Positions 9,420 through 17,599 of a stretch of DNA of 64,000 nucleotides are shown piece by piece. The stretch's first letter is position 1, and each line of letters starts with the position of its first letter. The stretch is from Nocardia sp. XZ_19_385. Its GTDB lineage: Bacteria; Actinomycetota; Actinomycetes; Mycobacteriales; Mycobacteriaceae. Location of the stretch: contig NZ_JACVEE010000002.1 of the NCBI RefSeq assembly GCF_015355755.1, positions 496,001-560,000 on the forward strand, read 5' to 3'. Under the pieces are notes generated by a model. It was not told where the DNA came from and ran no database searches. It saw only the letters and a list, made by a program, of their open reading frames with translations. A program made the position numbers and the translations under genes.

Positions 9420-10841
9420 TCAGGTACGTCGGGGGCGCTTGGCGCGCGTCTTCTTCTTGGGGATTACCGGCGGATGCTCGGCCAACCATTCGGCGTGGAT
9501 TTTGCCGAGTTCGGTGACCGCCGGTTCGTCGTAGAGCCATTCGCGGGCGACGCGATGCCAGTTCGCGGTGCAGTTGAGCTGGCCCAGCATGCCGAAGGTG
9601 AGGAAATCCGCGCGCCGCGAGAACAGGTGCTCCGGCGGCAGGTTCTGCTGTTTCATGCCGGCGAACTCGCTGGCGCGCGGGTCGACGGCGAGCAGGAACG
9701 CGCCACTGGCCAGATCGGGTGTGATGGTGAGTTCCTCGTCGATCAGGCACCACTCCGAGGCGGCCAGCACATACTCCAGGCATTCCTCCGGGCCGACCTC
9801 CTCCGGGGAGCCGATCACGCCGCGCTCGATCATCAACTGCTGCAAGTCTTCCGCGCGGTCCTCCGCGGCCGCGCGCAGGCAGATCGCCTCGAACTTCACA
9901 TAGTCCGGGTCCATCCGGTTGAACAGCCCGAAGTCCAGGAAGCCGACGCGTCCGTCGTCGGCCAGCATCACATTGCCGGGGTGCGGATCGCCGCAGAACT
10001 CGTTGAAGGTGAACAGCGAACCCACATAAAACCGGTAGATGATCTCGCCCACCCGATTCCGGTCGGCGTCGGGCAGCTGCCGGATCTCCTCGAAGCCCTT
10101 GCCCGGCAGGTATTCACTGACCAGCACCCGGGTCGAGCTCAGCTCCGGCATCGACCGCGGCACCACGATGAACGGGTGCCCGGCGTAGAGCTCGGCGATC
10201 TGCAACTGGGTGGCGGCCTCGGCGTGATAGTCGAGTTCGCCCTCCATGTTCAGCCGCAGTTCGTCCAGCACCGCCGGCGTCACCCAGGGCAGCGCCGACT
10301 GCAGCACCTTGCGGAACATGTTGAGGTTCTTCAGGTCCGCGCGCACCGCGGCATCGATGCCGGGGTACTGCACCTTCACCGCGACATCGCGGCCGTCGTG
10401 CAGCCGCGCCCGGTACACCTGGCCGATGGAGGCCGCCGCGACCGCTTCCGGGTTGAATTCGGCGAACACCTCGTCGAGCGGGCGGCCGAAATCCTCCTCG
10501 ATGACCTGCTTCATCGCCTCGAACGACACGTTCGGCGCCGAGTCGCGCAGCACGGCCAGCCGCTTCTGGAACCGTTCCCGGTGCGCCTCGGGCACCAGAT
10601 CCAGATCCAGCACCGAGAGCATCTGGCCCAGTTTCATGGCGACGCCCTTCATGGTGCCCAGCACCATGACCACCTGCTCGGTGGTGCGGATCATCGACTC
10701 CTCGGCCATCTTCGCGCGTACGGCCTCGGATCTGCCGCGCATGGACAGGCGCGTGCGCTGGGTACGCAGCACCGAACTGGCAGCAACGGCACCCAGTTTG
10801 GTGCCACGAGCAAGCCGGGAAGTCGGGACTTGCTTCGCCAT
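9420..10841 (-). CDS. ABC1/UbiB-family atypical kinase
   Basis: A 473-aa member of the AarF/ABC1/UbiB protein-kinase-like family. Hallmarks are the KxGQ-type motif (MKLGQMLSVLDLDLVP), the Ala-rich nucleotide loop AAASIGQVYRARLHDGRDVAVKVQYPG, the catalytic-loop-like EFCGDPHPGNVML and the DFG-like GFLDFGLFNRMD. Family members have ATPase activity and support lipid or quinone metabolism. The C-terminal tail is Lys/Arg-rich (KKKTRAKRPRR). GGAGG lies about 7 nt upstream of ATG 10841. It sits 17 nt downstream-to-upstream of the enoyl-reductase-like gene on the same strand, so these genes may share a transcript. Confidence 0.92.
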   Translation of the reverse strand: MAKQVPTSRLARGTKLGAVAASSVLRTQRTRLSMRGRSEAVRAKMAEESMIRTTEQVVMVLGTMKGVAMKLGQMLSVLDLDLVPEAHRERFQKRLAVLRDSAPNVSFEAMKQVIEEDFGRPLDEVFAEFNPEAVAAASIGQVYRARLHDGRDVAVKVQYPGIDAAVRADLKNLNMFRKVLQSALPWVTPAVLDELRLNMEGELDYHAEAATQLQIAELYAGHPFIVVPRSMPELSSTRVLVSEYLPGKGFEEIRQLPDADRNRVGEIIYRFYVGSLFTFNEFCGDPHPGNVMLADDGRVGFLDFGLFNRMDPDYVKFEAICLRAAAEDRAEDLQQLMIERGVIGSPEEVGPEECLEYVLAASEWCLIDEELTITPDLASGAFLLAVDPRASEFAGMKQQNLPPEHLFSRRADFLTFGMLGQLNCTANWHRVAREWLYDEPAVTELGKIHAEWLAEHPPVIPKKKTRAKRPRRT

Positions 10842-10954
10842 CGAGGTACCTCCGTTGGTGCCGACCGCGCAGACGGTGCCCCCTGGCGCACCGCATCCGT
10901 CTCAGACTAACCAACCGCGCAAGGCGGGCGAGTCGCCCGTCACACCCAGACCGC

Positions 10955-11680
10955 TCAGTCTGCTTCCTGCTCCGGTAACACATGCGGCATCTGGGCGAAC
11001 TTCGCCGGCGAACCGCCCGCGCGCATCATGCCCTCGATCGCGCTCCACGCCATCATGGTCAGGTAATCGATGACCTGATCGCGCGACATCGTCTTGTCCG
11101 TGGTCCACCAGTGCGTGGCCAGCTGGATGCCGCCGACCAGCACATACGACCACAGCAGCGCACCCTCGGTCTCGGCGCCGTGCGCCCGGCCGCGATCGAT
11201 GATGACCGTGGACACCACCTCGGCGAAGAGCTTCTCGAACTCCGCGAGCGAGGACTGGTCACCCGAGCCGTTGCCCATGATGAACCGGTAGACCTCGGGG
11301 TCCTCGTCGACGGTGCCGACGTATTCGGCCAGCGCCGAGCGGACCAGGTCGTATTCGGCGGCGTCGAGGTTGATCGCGCCGTACACCCGCGGCATCAGCG
11401 TGGTCTCGATGAACCGCTGCATGGTCGCGTGCACCAGGTCGTTCTTATCGGAGAAGTACCGGTAGAGCACGGTTTTGGAGACGCCGATCTCGGCGGCGAT
11501 CTCATCCATGCCGGCGTTGCTGCCGCGTTTGCGGATGGCTGCCAGGGTGCCGTCGACAAGTTCCTCACGGCGATCGATCTTGTGCTGGCGCCACCGGCGC
11601 TTACGGCCGTCCGCTTCACCGCCGCGCGCCGCCGGACGCTCGCCACGTGCGTCGACGTCGACAAGGTCTTCGGTGGACAG
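10955..11680 (-). CDS. TetR/AcrR family regulator, probable CTG start
   Basis: The DNA-binding domain runs through IRKRGSNAGMDEIAAEIGVSKTVLYRYFSDK, so the ATG at 11509 would cut off the first helix of the helix-turn-helix domain. In the same frame no ATG, GTG or TTG occurs between there and a stop at 11735-11737. A CTG at 11680 has GGGAG exactly 6 nt upstream, so I propose it as the start, giving 241 aa with a basic N-terminal arm (RKRRWRQHKIDRREELVDG). The C-terminal ligand-binding domain is helical; its inducer is unknown. Divergent from the DUF445 gene, as I recall for Rv0472c/Rv0473 in M. tuberculosis. If the CTG is wrong, the minimal protein is 184 aa. Confidence 0.8.
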   Translation of the reverse strand: MSTEDLVDVDARGERPAARGGEADGRKRRWRQHKIDRREELVDGTLAAIRKRGSNAGMDEIAAEIGVSKTVLYRYFSDKNDLVHATMQRFIETTLMPRVYGAINLDAAEYDLVRSALAEYVGTVDEDPEVYRFIMGNGSGDQSSLAEFEKLFAEVVSTVIIDRGRAHGAETEGALLWSYVLVGGIQLATHWWTTDKTMSRDQVIDYLTMMAWSAIEGMMRAGGSPAKFAQMPHVLPEQEAD

Positions 11681-11838
11681 CGTTAGCTCCCTCGGGTCGG
11701 AGGTTCCGGAGAACCAGGTGTTTTGCCACCCAGCTTAGGTCCCGGCAACCGCCCTGCGTCACGTTTGGGTCCTGGATGCGGGGCATCCCACACATTCCGG
11801 GCGCGCGCGCCGGGGCCCTGTCACTACGACACAGCAGA

Positions 11839-13167
11839 ATGGACACCATGGAGAACGCGCCAACGACGCTTGCGCCCGCCCCGTCCGTCCCATCCGTGCC
11901 CAATGGTTTCTTCGTCGACGACGAGAGCAAACGGCGCGACCTGTTCCGGATGAAGGCGTTCGCGACCGGGCTGCTGGCTTTCGCCACGCTGGTCTACCTG
12001 TTCTGCCGCTGGCTGGAATCGCGCGGGCAGGGCGGCGACTGGGTCGGCTACGTGCGGGCCGCCTCCGAGGCCGGCATGGTCGGCGCCCTGGCCGACTGGT
12101 TCGCGGTGACCGCGCTGTTCCGGCATCCGCTCGGCCTGCCGATCCCGCACACCGCGATCATCCGGAAGAAGAAAGACCAGCTCGGCGCCAGCCTGGGCAG
12201 TTTCGTCGGCACCAACTTCCTTGCTCCCGAGGTGGTTTCGGCGAAGGTGCAGTCGGCGGAGGTCTCGCTGCGGATCGGGCGCTGGATGGCCGATCCGGGG
12301 CACGCGGCCCGCGTGGCGGAGGAGAGTTCGACGATCCTGCGCGCGGTGGTCGGCGTGCTGCGTGACGAGGACGTGCAGCAGATCATCGACAACACCATCG
12401 TCAAGCGGATCGCCGAACCGCAGTGGGGCCCGCCGATCGGCCGGGTGCTGGCCGAACTGCTCGCCGACAACCGGCAGCTGGCGCTGCTGGACATGCTCGC
12501 CGAACGCGCGCACCAGTGGGCGCTGGGCAGCCAGGAAACCATCGACCGGATCGTCATGCGCGACGCGCCGTCCTGGGCCCCGAAATTCGCCAATATCCTG
12601 CTGGCGGAAAAGATTTACCGGGAGTTGGTGGAGTTCACCTGGAAGGTGCGTTCCAATCCGGAGCATGAGGTGCGCCTGGCGGCGAATCGTTTCCTGGAGG
12701 AATTCGCCTACGACCTGCAGCACGACGACGCCATGATCAAAAAGGCGGAACGGATCAAGGCGCAGGTGATGGGCCGCGAGGAAATCACCGGGATGGCCGA
12801 GGCCACGTGGCGCGCGGCGAAACGGCTGATCCTGGAGTCGGCCGACGATCCGAGCAGTACGCTGCGCCGTAAGGTGGCGGAGAATGTGCAGCAGCTCGGT
12901 GAGCGGCTGCGCGACGACGACGCCATGCGCGACAAAGTCGACGGCTGGCTCGATCGCGGCGTGCGCTACCTGGTGCAGAACTACGCCGCCGAGATCACCA
13001 CCCTGGTCACCGATACCGTGGCCAAGTGGGACGCCGAGGAGGCGAGCAACAAGATCGAATTGCAGGTCGGGCGTGATCTGCAATTCATCCGCATCAACGG
13101 CACGGTGGTCGGCGCGCTCGCCGGGCTCGTCATCTACACGATTTCCCAGTTGCTGTTCCACGGCTGA
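11839..13167 (+). CDS. DUF445 family membrane protein
   Basis: A 442-aa protein of the DUF445 family. An N-terminal membrane segment (GLLAFATLVYLFC) is followed by the conserved ALADWFAVTALFRHPLGLPIPHTAIIRKKKDQLG block, a long, mostly helical soluble region with many Arg/Glu, and a C-terminal membrane segment (VVGALAGLVIYTISQLLF). The function of the family is unknown. The start could be ATG 11839 or ATG 11848; neither has a clear ribosome binding site, so a leaderless message is possible. It lies upstream of the XRE-hbhA unit and is divergent from the TetR gene, matching mycobacterial order from memory. Confidence 0.85.
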   Translation: MDTMENAPTTLAPAPSVPSVPNGFFVDDESKRRDLFRMKAFATGLLAFATLVYLFCRWLESRGQGGDWVGYVRAASEAGMVGALADWFAVTALFRHPLGLPIPHTAIIRKKKDQLGASLGSFVGTNFLAPEVVSAKVQSAEVSLRIGRWMADPGHAARVAEESSTILRAVVGVLRDEDVQQIIDNTIVKRIAEPQWGPPIGRVLAELLADNRQLALLDMLAERAHQWALGSQETIDRIVMRDAPSWAPKFANILLAEKIYRELVEFTWKVRSNPEHEVRLAANRFLEEFAYDLQHDDAMIKKAERIKAQVMGREEITGMAEATWRAAKRLILESADDPSSTLRRKVAENVQQLGERLRDDDAMRDKVDGWLDRGVRYLVQNYAAEITTLVTDTVAKWDAEEASNKIELQVGRDLQFIRINGTVVGALAGLVIYTISQLLFHG

Positions 13168-13239
13168 CGAGCAGTAAATCGCACCATGAAAACCGTTGCG
13201 AGCACTGCTGATAGAGCGCCGCTCGGCATTTGCCGGATC

Positions 13240-13284
13240 GGTGCTAACAGGGTGCTTGCAAGAGCTAGCACCCTGACCTAGAAT
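13240..13284 (+). promoter_or_regulatory. Promoter and inverted repeat of the XRE-hbhA operon
   Basis: TTGCAA (13256-13261) and TAGAAT (13279-13284) are 17 nt apart, a good sigma-70-type promoter about 30 nt before the XRE start. A perfect 7-bp inverted repeat GGGTGCT (13250-13256) / AGCACCC (13267-13273) overlaps the -35 and spacer, and a further GGTGCTA lies at 13240-13246. The placement suggests a repressor site, possibly for the XRE protein itself. The regulator assignment is inference. Confidence 0.6.
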
Positions 13285-13314
13285 TGAACTCGTACAACCG
13301 CCAGAAGGTGAGTG

Positions 13315-13812
13315 ATGGCAGACCAGCCCGAGGTTCCCGCCGAGTACACCGAACACCCCGACGAGCAATCCGAAGGTGTCGGCGAAAAAGTGGGACGTGC
13401 AGCGCACGACATCGGAGGCTTCATCAGATCACAGCGAGAAGCCGCGCAAGTCTCGCTGCGTCAGCTCGCCGCACTGGCGGGAGTGAGCAATCCGTACCTG
13501 AGTCAGATCGAGCGTGGATTGCGTAATCCGTCCGCCGAAGTACTCGCGCAGATCGCCAAGGCACTGCGGGTGTCCTCGGAGGTGTTGTACGTACGGGCTG
13601 GCTATCTGGAACAACGGCCGCACAGTCCGGTCCGGGATGCCCTGCTTGCCGATACCTCGATCTCCGAGCGGCAGAAGCAGGTCCTGCTGGATATCTATGA
13701 ATCGTTTCGCCGGGAAAACGGAGGAGACGAGCAGGGGGGAATTGCATGGGACAGCGCCGTTCCGCGTACGACAAACGAAACTCCGCCACGCCAGGAGAAC
13801 GAAGAATTATGA
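13315..13812 (+). CDS. XRE family helix-turn-helix regulator upstream of hbhA
   Basis: A 165-aa protein with an acidic N terminus and an XRE domain at about residues 35-95: IRSQREAAQVSLRQLAALAGVSNPYLSQIERGLRNPSAEVLAQIAKAL contains all five helices with the recognition helix in NPYLSQIERG. A C-terminal helical part and polar tail follow. ATG 13315 is preceded by AAGGTG. The stop overlaps the hbhA start as ATGA, so the two genes are translationally coupled. In M. tuberculosis the equivalent gene (Rv0474) also precedes hbhA, as I recall. Autoregulation through the inverted repeat in its promoter is likely but not shown. Confidence 0.92.
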   Translation: MADQPEVPAEYTEHPDEQSEGVGEKVGRAAHDIGGFIRSQREAAQVSLRQLAALAGVSNPYLSQIERGLRNPSAEVLAQIAKALRVSSEVLYVRAGYLEQRPHSPVRDALLADTSISERQKQVLLDIYESFRRENGGDEQGGIAWDSAVPRTTNETPPRQENEEL

Positions 13813-14474
13813 CCGAAAAGAATGTCACCGTAACCAAGCCGCTGCTCGCCGCCGTGGGCGCGGGCGATGCCGTCTACGCCGTCGTCACCGATGTGGTGAC
13901 CCAGGTGCGTGGGCGCGCCGCCGGCACCGACGTGCCGGGCCGGGTCGAAGAGGCTCGCGAGCGGTTCGCCAACGTGCCGGCCGATGTGCAGGCCCAGTTC
14001 GAGACCCTGCGCGAGCGCCTCGCCGGCCTGCCCTCGGAGCTTCCGGAGGACCTCGCCGAGTTGCGCGAGAAGTTCACCGCCGAAGAGCTGAAGAAGCTGG
14101 CCGACGAGTACCGCGCCAAGGTGCTCGACCTCTACGCCGACCTGGCCGTGCGCGGCGAGGAGACCGTTGAGCGGCTGCGCGCCAACCACCTGGTCGAGGA
14201 TCAGATCGAGCGGGTCGAGGCGCTGTACAAGGACGCCACCGTGCGCGCCGAGGAAGCCCTGGATCGAGTGCACGGTCTGCTGGGCCGCCCGGCCAAGGTC
14301 GAGGACGCGCCCATCGTGGACGCCGTCCCGGTCGTCGAGGCCGAGGTCGTCGAGGTCACCACCGAGACCGTCCCCGCGCCCGAGCCGGTCAAGGCCCCCG
14401 CCGCCCCGGCCCCGAAGAAGGCCCCGGCCGCGAAGAAGGCTCCGGCAAAGAAGGCCGCCCCTAAGAAGGCGTAA
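13809..14474 (+). CDS. hbhA: Heparin-binding hemagglutinin HbhA-like adhesin
   Basis: A 221-aa protein resembling mycobacterial heparin-binding hemagglutinin: an N-terminal hydrophobic stretch (LLAAVGAGDAVYAVVTDVV), a long amphipathic coiled coil of Glu/Arg/Ala repeats (about residues 40-165), an acidic Val/Glu linker and a C-terminal tail of Lys-Ala-Pro repeats (APKKAPAAKKAPAKKAAPKKA region). The basic tail binds sulfated glycans in the mycobacterial protein, and the protein also associates with lipid bodies in related species. Start ATG 13809 overlaps the XRE stop. A strong terminator follows directly, so the XRE-hbhA unit ends here. Confidence 0.9.
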   Translation: MTEKNVTVTKPLLAAVGAGDAVYAVVTDVVTQVRGRAAGTDVPGRVEEARERFANVPADVQAQFETLRERLAGLPSELPEDLAELREKFTAEELKKLADEYRAKVLDLYADLAVRGEETVERLRANHLVEDQIERVEALYKDATVRAEEALDRVHGLLGRPAKVEDAPIVDAVPVVEAEVVEVTTETVPAPEPVKAPAAPAPKKAPAAKKAPAKKAAPKKA

Positions 14475-14487
14475 ACCTTTTCGCATC

Positions 14488-14518
14488 GCGACCCCGCACC
14501 CTTTCGGTGCGGGGTCGC
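14488..14518 (+). terminator. Intrinsic terminator after hbhA
   Basis: A perfect 13-bp stem GCGACCCCGCACC / GGTGCGGGGTCGC with a 5-nt loop (CTTTC), followed by TTTGCTGTT. It lies 14 nt after the hbhA stop codon. Confidence 0.85.
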
Positions 14519-14661
14519 TTTGCTGTTCAAGGGATTTCACCCATCCGACACAGCAGAACGGCCCGCCACGACCCCTGTGGGGCGGACAATTGTTCGGACG
14601 ACTCCCCGCGTGCGCTGGTTCGTGCGCGAGGATGCGGCGGAGTTGCTCCTAGGATGGTGAG

Positions 14662-14970
14662 GTGACTGTCTTGCACGTGACACGCTGGATTGAGGCCGGG
14701 CTGTGGCTGCTGGCGCTCGGCGCGACGATCTTCGCGCTGATTCACGCGATCCGCCAGCGCCCGGACGCCTTCACCGCGGTGGACAAACAGACCAAACAGC
14801 TCTGGCTGGCGATTCTCGGGGTCTCCCTGTTCCTGCTGGTGATTCCGCTGCTCGCGGGCGGCCTGGGTGGCCTGGGGCTGCTCACCTTCATCGCGATCAT
14901 CGCCACCGGCATCTACCTCGCCGACGTGCGCCCGAAAGTAGACGAGGTGCAGCGCGGTCCCCGCTGGTAG
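14662..14970 (+). CDS. DUF2516 family membrane protein
   Basis: A 102-aa protein with three hydrophobic segments (WIEAGLWLLALGATIFALIHAI; LWLAILGVSLFLLVIPLLAGGLG; LLTFIAIIATGIYLADV) and a short charged tail ending RGPRW. This matches DUF2516, a small actinobacterial membrane family of unknown function found after hbhA in mycobacteria (Rv0476, from memory). Start GTG 14662 has AGGA about 7 nt upstream. It is separated from hbhA by a terminator, so it has its own promoter in the 187-nt gap. Confidence 0.88.
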   Translation: MTVLHVTRWIEAGLWLLALGATIFALIHAIRQRPDAFTAVDKQTKQLWLAILGVSLFLLVIPLLAGGLGGLGLLTFIAIIATGIYLADVRPKVDEVQRGPRW

Positions 14971-15098
14971 ATGGGCGTTTGCTGGGGCGCACAAGCCGTC
15001 CGCGCGCCATGAACGCTCCATAACTTTTCACCGCTTGCACTAGCTAGCGGACCCCTTTTCGCGTTACTGTGTCGATCAGTAACACAAAGGAGTGTCCG

Positions 15099-16130
15099 AT
15101 GCGTGCCTTGCTGACGACGGTGTTGACGGGCCTATCCAGCGCCCTGTTCGACACCCATCGTGCGAACCTGCGTTCCCGCACCTACGCGACCGCGGCGTTC
15201 AACCCGCCGACCGTTTCCCACGAGGTCATCCCGGTGACCACCCGGGACGGCACGAAGCTGCGCGTGCACTCCTACGGTCCGAAAGACGCACCGGCCATCG
15301 TGCTGGTGCACGGCTGGACCTGCGCCATCGAATACTGGAACGCCCAGATCAACGCCTTCGCCGGCGAGTACCGCGTCATCGCCTACGACCAGCGCGGCCA
15401 CGGCGCGAGCGAATTCGGGAACAGCAAGCTCGACATGGACCTGCTCGCCGACGACCTCGCCGACGTGCTCGACGCGGCCCTGGCCGCCGATCAGCGCGCG
15501 GTCCTGGTCGGCCACAGCCTGGGCGGTATGACCCTGCAGGCGTGGGCGGGCCGCTACCCCGAACAGGTTCCGGCGCGCGCACATTCGGTGCTGCTCACCA
15601 ATACCGCTGCCTCGCACCTGATCTTCCAGACCACCGTGGTGCCGCTGTTCAACCGGCCGGCCCGGCTGCTGAAACTCAAAGTCCCGCTGCCGTTCCTGCT
15701 GGGCCGCGTCGGTCTCGGTTTCCCGATCGTCTTCCCCCCGATCGCCCCGGTGAAGTGGCTTTTCGCCCGGCAGATCATGAGCACGGCCGCCGAGGGCGAC
15801 CTGCTCGACTTCAGCCTGAACATCGTCCGTTCCTGCCCGGCCCTGGTCCGCGCGCGGTTCGGTTTCCTGCTCGCGGAGATGGATCTCGGCGAATCGGCCC
15901 GGAACCTGGTGGTGCCCACCACGATTGTGGCTGGCTCCTTCGACGATATGACCCCGGTCGCGCACGCCGAGCAGATCGCCGAGATGCTGCGGCAGACCGG
16001 CAGTTTCGTCCGGCTGGAGGTGTTGCCGACCGGCCATCTCGGCAACACCGAAGCCTACGAACAGTTCAACGACGAGCTGGCCCGGGTGCTCGCGGCCGCC
16101 TATCACCGCCGCAAGGTGGCGACCGGCTAG
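15099..16130 (+). CDS. Alpha/beta hydrolase
   Basis: A 343-aa hydrolase with an unusual N-terminal extension (about 45 residues, mildly hydrophobic start MRALLTTVLTGLSSALF). The core shows the oxyanion HGW motif (VLVHGWTCAIEYWN), YDQRGHGAS, the nucleophile elbow GHSLGGMTL, a catalytic Asp near AGSFDDMTPVAHA and the His in LPTGHLGNTEAY. Substrate unknown: peroxidase/esterase-like relatives are common in Nocardia. AGGAG sits 7 nt before ATG 15099. Convergent with the VKOR gene with a 4-nt overlap. Confidence 0.88.
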   Translation: MRALLTTVLTGLSSALFDTHRANLRSRTYATAAFNPPTVSHEVIPVTTRDGTKLRVHSYGPKDAPAIVLVHGWTCAIEYWNAQINAFAGEYRVIAYDQRGHGASEFGNSKLDMDLLADDLADVLDAALAADQRAVLVGHSLGGMTLQAWAGRYPEQVPARAHSVLLTNTAASHLIFQTTVVPLFNRPARLLKLKVPLPFLLGRVGLGFPIVFPPIAPVKWLFARQIMSTAAEGDLLDFSLNIVRSCPALVRARFGFLLAEMDLGESARNLVVPTTIVAGSFDDMTPVAHAEQIAEMLRQTGSFVRLEVLPTGHLGNTEAYEQFNDELARVLAAAYHRRKVATG

Positions 16131-16696
16131 ACCAGCGTCAGCCAGTAGTCCTGGAACTGCAGGAATACCAGCAGCAGCACTACCGCGTAGAAGATCGCGA
16201 CGATGGTCCAGCGCCATTCGGCGGCCACGCCGAGCGGCCCACGCGAGCCGCCCCACAGGATCTGGGTGATCGCCGCGAGCAACGGTGTGATGATCGCCCA
16301 CACCACCATGCAGTACGGGCACAGCGCGTTGATGCGGTACAGGCTCTGGAAGATCAGCCAGCAGATGAAGCCGGTGCCGAGCAGCGTGCCCACCCACAGT
16401 CCCCCCCAGACCCAGCGCGGAATCCGGACCCCGGAGACGGCGAGCACCCCGAGGGTGACGACCACCGAGAACCCGACCACGCCGATCAGCGGGTTCGGGA
16501 CGTCGAAGAAGACCGACGCCTGCGGCCGTTCCATCACGGTCCCGCAGGACAGGATCGGGTTGATGCTGCAGGAGGGCCGGTAGCCGGCGTCGGTGTAGAG
16601 CCTGATCCGTTCGACGGTCAAGGTCACCGAGGCCAGCCAGCCGGCCAGCCCGCCCAGCAAGACCAGCCAGGCGGACCGGGGCGGCGCGTCGATCAC
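16127..16696 (-). CDS. Vitamin K epoxide reductase family protein (VKOR/DsbB-like)
   Basis: A 189-aa integral membrane protein with four to five hydrophobic helices. The redox cysteines of VKOR are present: the loop pair in PSCSINPILSCG and the CPYC motif in INALCPYCMVVW. In actinobacteria this protein re-oxidises a DsbA-like partner using menaquinone, driving disulfide formation outside the membrane. GTG 16696 overlaps the stop of the DsbA-like gene by one base (TAGTG), so the two are co-translated. This is direct context support for the pair. Confidence 0.92.
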   Translation of the reverse strand: MIDAPPRSAWLVLLGGLAGWLASVTLTVERIRLYTDAGYRPSCSINPILSCGTVMERPQASVFFDVPNPLIGVVGFSVVVTLGVLAVSGVRIPRWVWGGLWVGTLLGTGFICWLIFQSLYRINALCPYCMVVWAIITPLLAAITQILWGGSRGPLGVAAEWRWTIVAIFYAVVLLLVFLQFQDYWLTLV

Positions 16697-17448
16697 TAGC
16701 CTGCTGCTCCCGCGATCGCCTGCTCCAGCTGAGCCGGGTTGACCTGCTGGCCGTTGACGAACACGGTGGGCGTGCTCTGCACGCCTTCCTCGAAGGCCTT
16801 CTCCGTCATCCGCTTGACGTACTTGCTGTACTTCTTGTCGTTGATGCAGCTCGCGACCTCGTCGCCGTAGCCCGCCTGCTTGGAGATGGCGATGATCTGG
16901 TCGTTGCTCAGGCCGCCCGTACCCTCCGGCGGCTGCGCGGCGAACATCGCGCCCAGCCAGGCCTGGTACTTCGACGGATCCGCCTCGGCGACGCAGTACG
17001 AAGCGTTGGCGGCGCGGGTGGAGTATTCGGTGCCGGACGCCTTGTCCAGGAACGAGATGATGTTGTATTCGACGGCGATTTTGCCGTCGGCGACGTTCTT
17101 CTCCAGCAGGTCCTTGTACTGGGCCTCGAAGCCCTGGCAGGCCGGGCACTGCAGGTCGGCGACGACGCGCACGGTGGCCTTCGCGTCCGGCTTGCCGATC
17201 CGGATGGAACCATTGTCGGTGAGGGAACCGGTGACGCCGTTCGCGGCGGCGGCCGCGGGAATGGACGGGGTCGGCCCGGGGTCGTCCTTTTCCTTCTTCT
17301 TCAGCGCGATGCCGATACCGATGGCCGCGATCAGGCCGATGATGACGGCGGCCACGCCGATCTGGATCGCGAGATTGCGGTTCCGGTCGGCCTTTTGCAG
17401 GCCCGCCAGCGGATTCGGATTCTTTCGCCCAGCCGGTTTCTTGCTCAC
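16696..17448 (-). CDS. DsbA-family membrane-anchored thiol oxidase
   Basis: A 250-aa protein with a basic cytoplasmic start (SKKPAGRKNPNPLAGLQKADRNRN), a single membrane helix (LAIQIGVAAVIIGLIAAIGIGIAL) and an extracytoplasmic thioredoxin-like domain. The active site is CPAC in DLQCPACQGFEAQYK, and the cis-Pro region is in GVQSTPTVFVNGQQV. It should oxidise cysteines in secreted proteins and pass electrons to the downstream VKOR protein. Start GTG 17448 is chosen because upstream codons up to 17637 are not family-like and overlap ppk2. Confidence 0.9.
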   Translation of the reverse strand: MSKKPAGRKNPNPLAGLQKADRNRNLAIQIGVAAVIIGLIAAIGIGIALKKKEKDDPGPTPSIPAAAAANGVTGSLTDNGSIRIGKPDAKATVRVVADLQCPACQGFEAQYKDLLEKNVADGKIAVEYNIISFLDKASGTEYSTRAANASYCVAEADPSKYQAWLGAMFAAQPPEGTGGLSNDQIIAISKQAGYGDEVASCINDKKYSKYVKRMTEKAFEEGVQSTPTVFVNGQQVNPAQLEQAIAGAAG

Positions 17449-17599
17449 CGTGCGTTCACCACGCCTTTCGCTCGCCTTGCCGGTTTCAGCTCTGCCGACC
17501 CGATGGTAGTTGCGGGGAACTTCCCGGCACGGTCGGGCACGGTCCACATCCTCCTGGGTGAACCTGAGAGTTTCCGAAATATCCCGGTGGTGAGTCCGG

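Noticed and set aside
11824..13407. A 527-codon ORF on the minus strand opposite the DUF445 and XRE genes
   Set aside because: Codon pattern is the antisense of a GC-rich gene; protein is His/Asp/Arg-rich low complexity.
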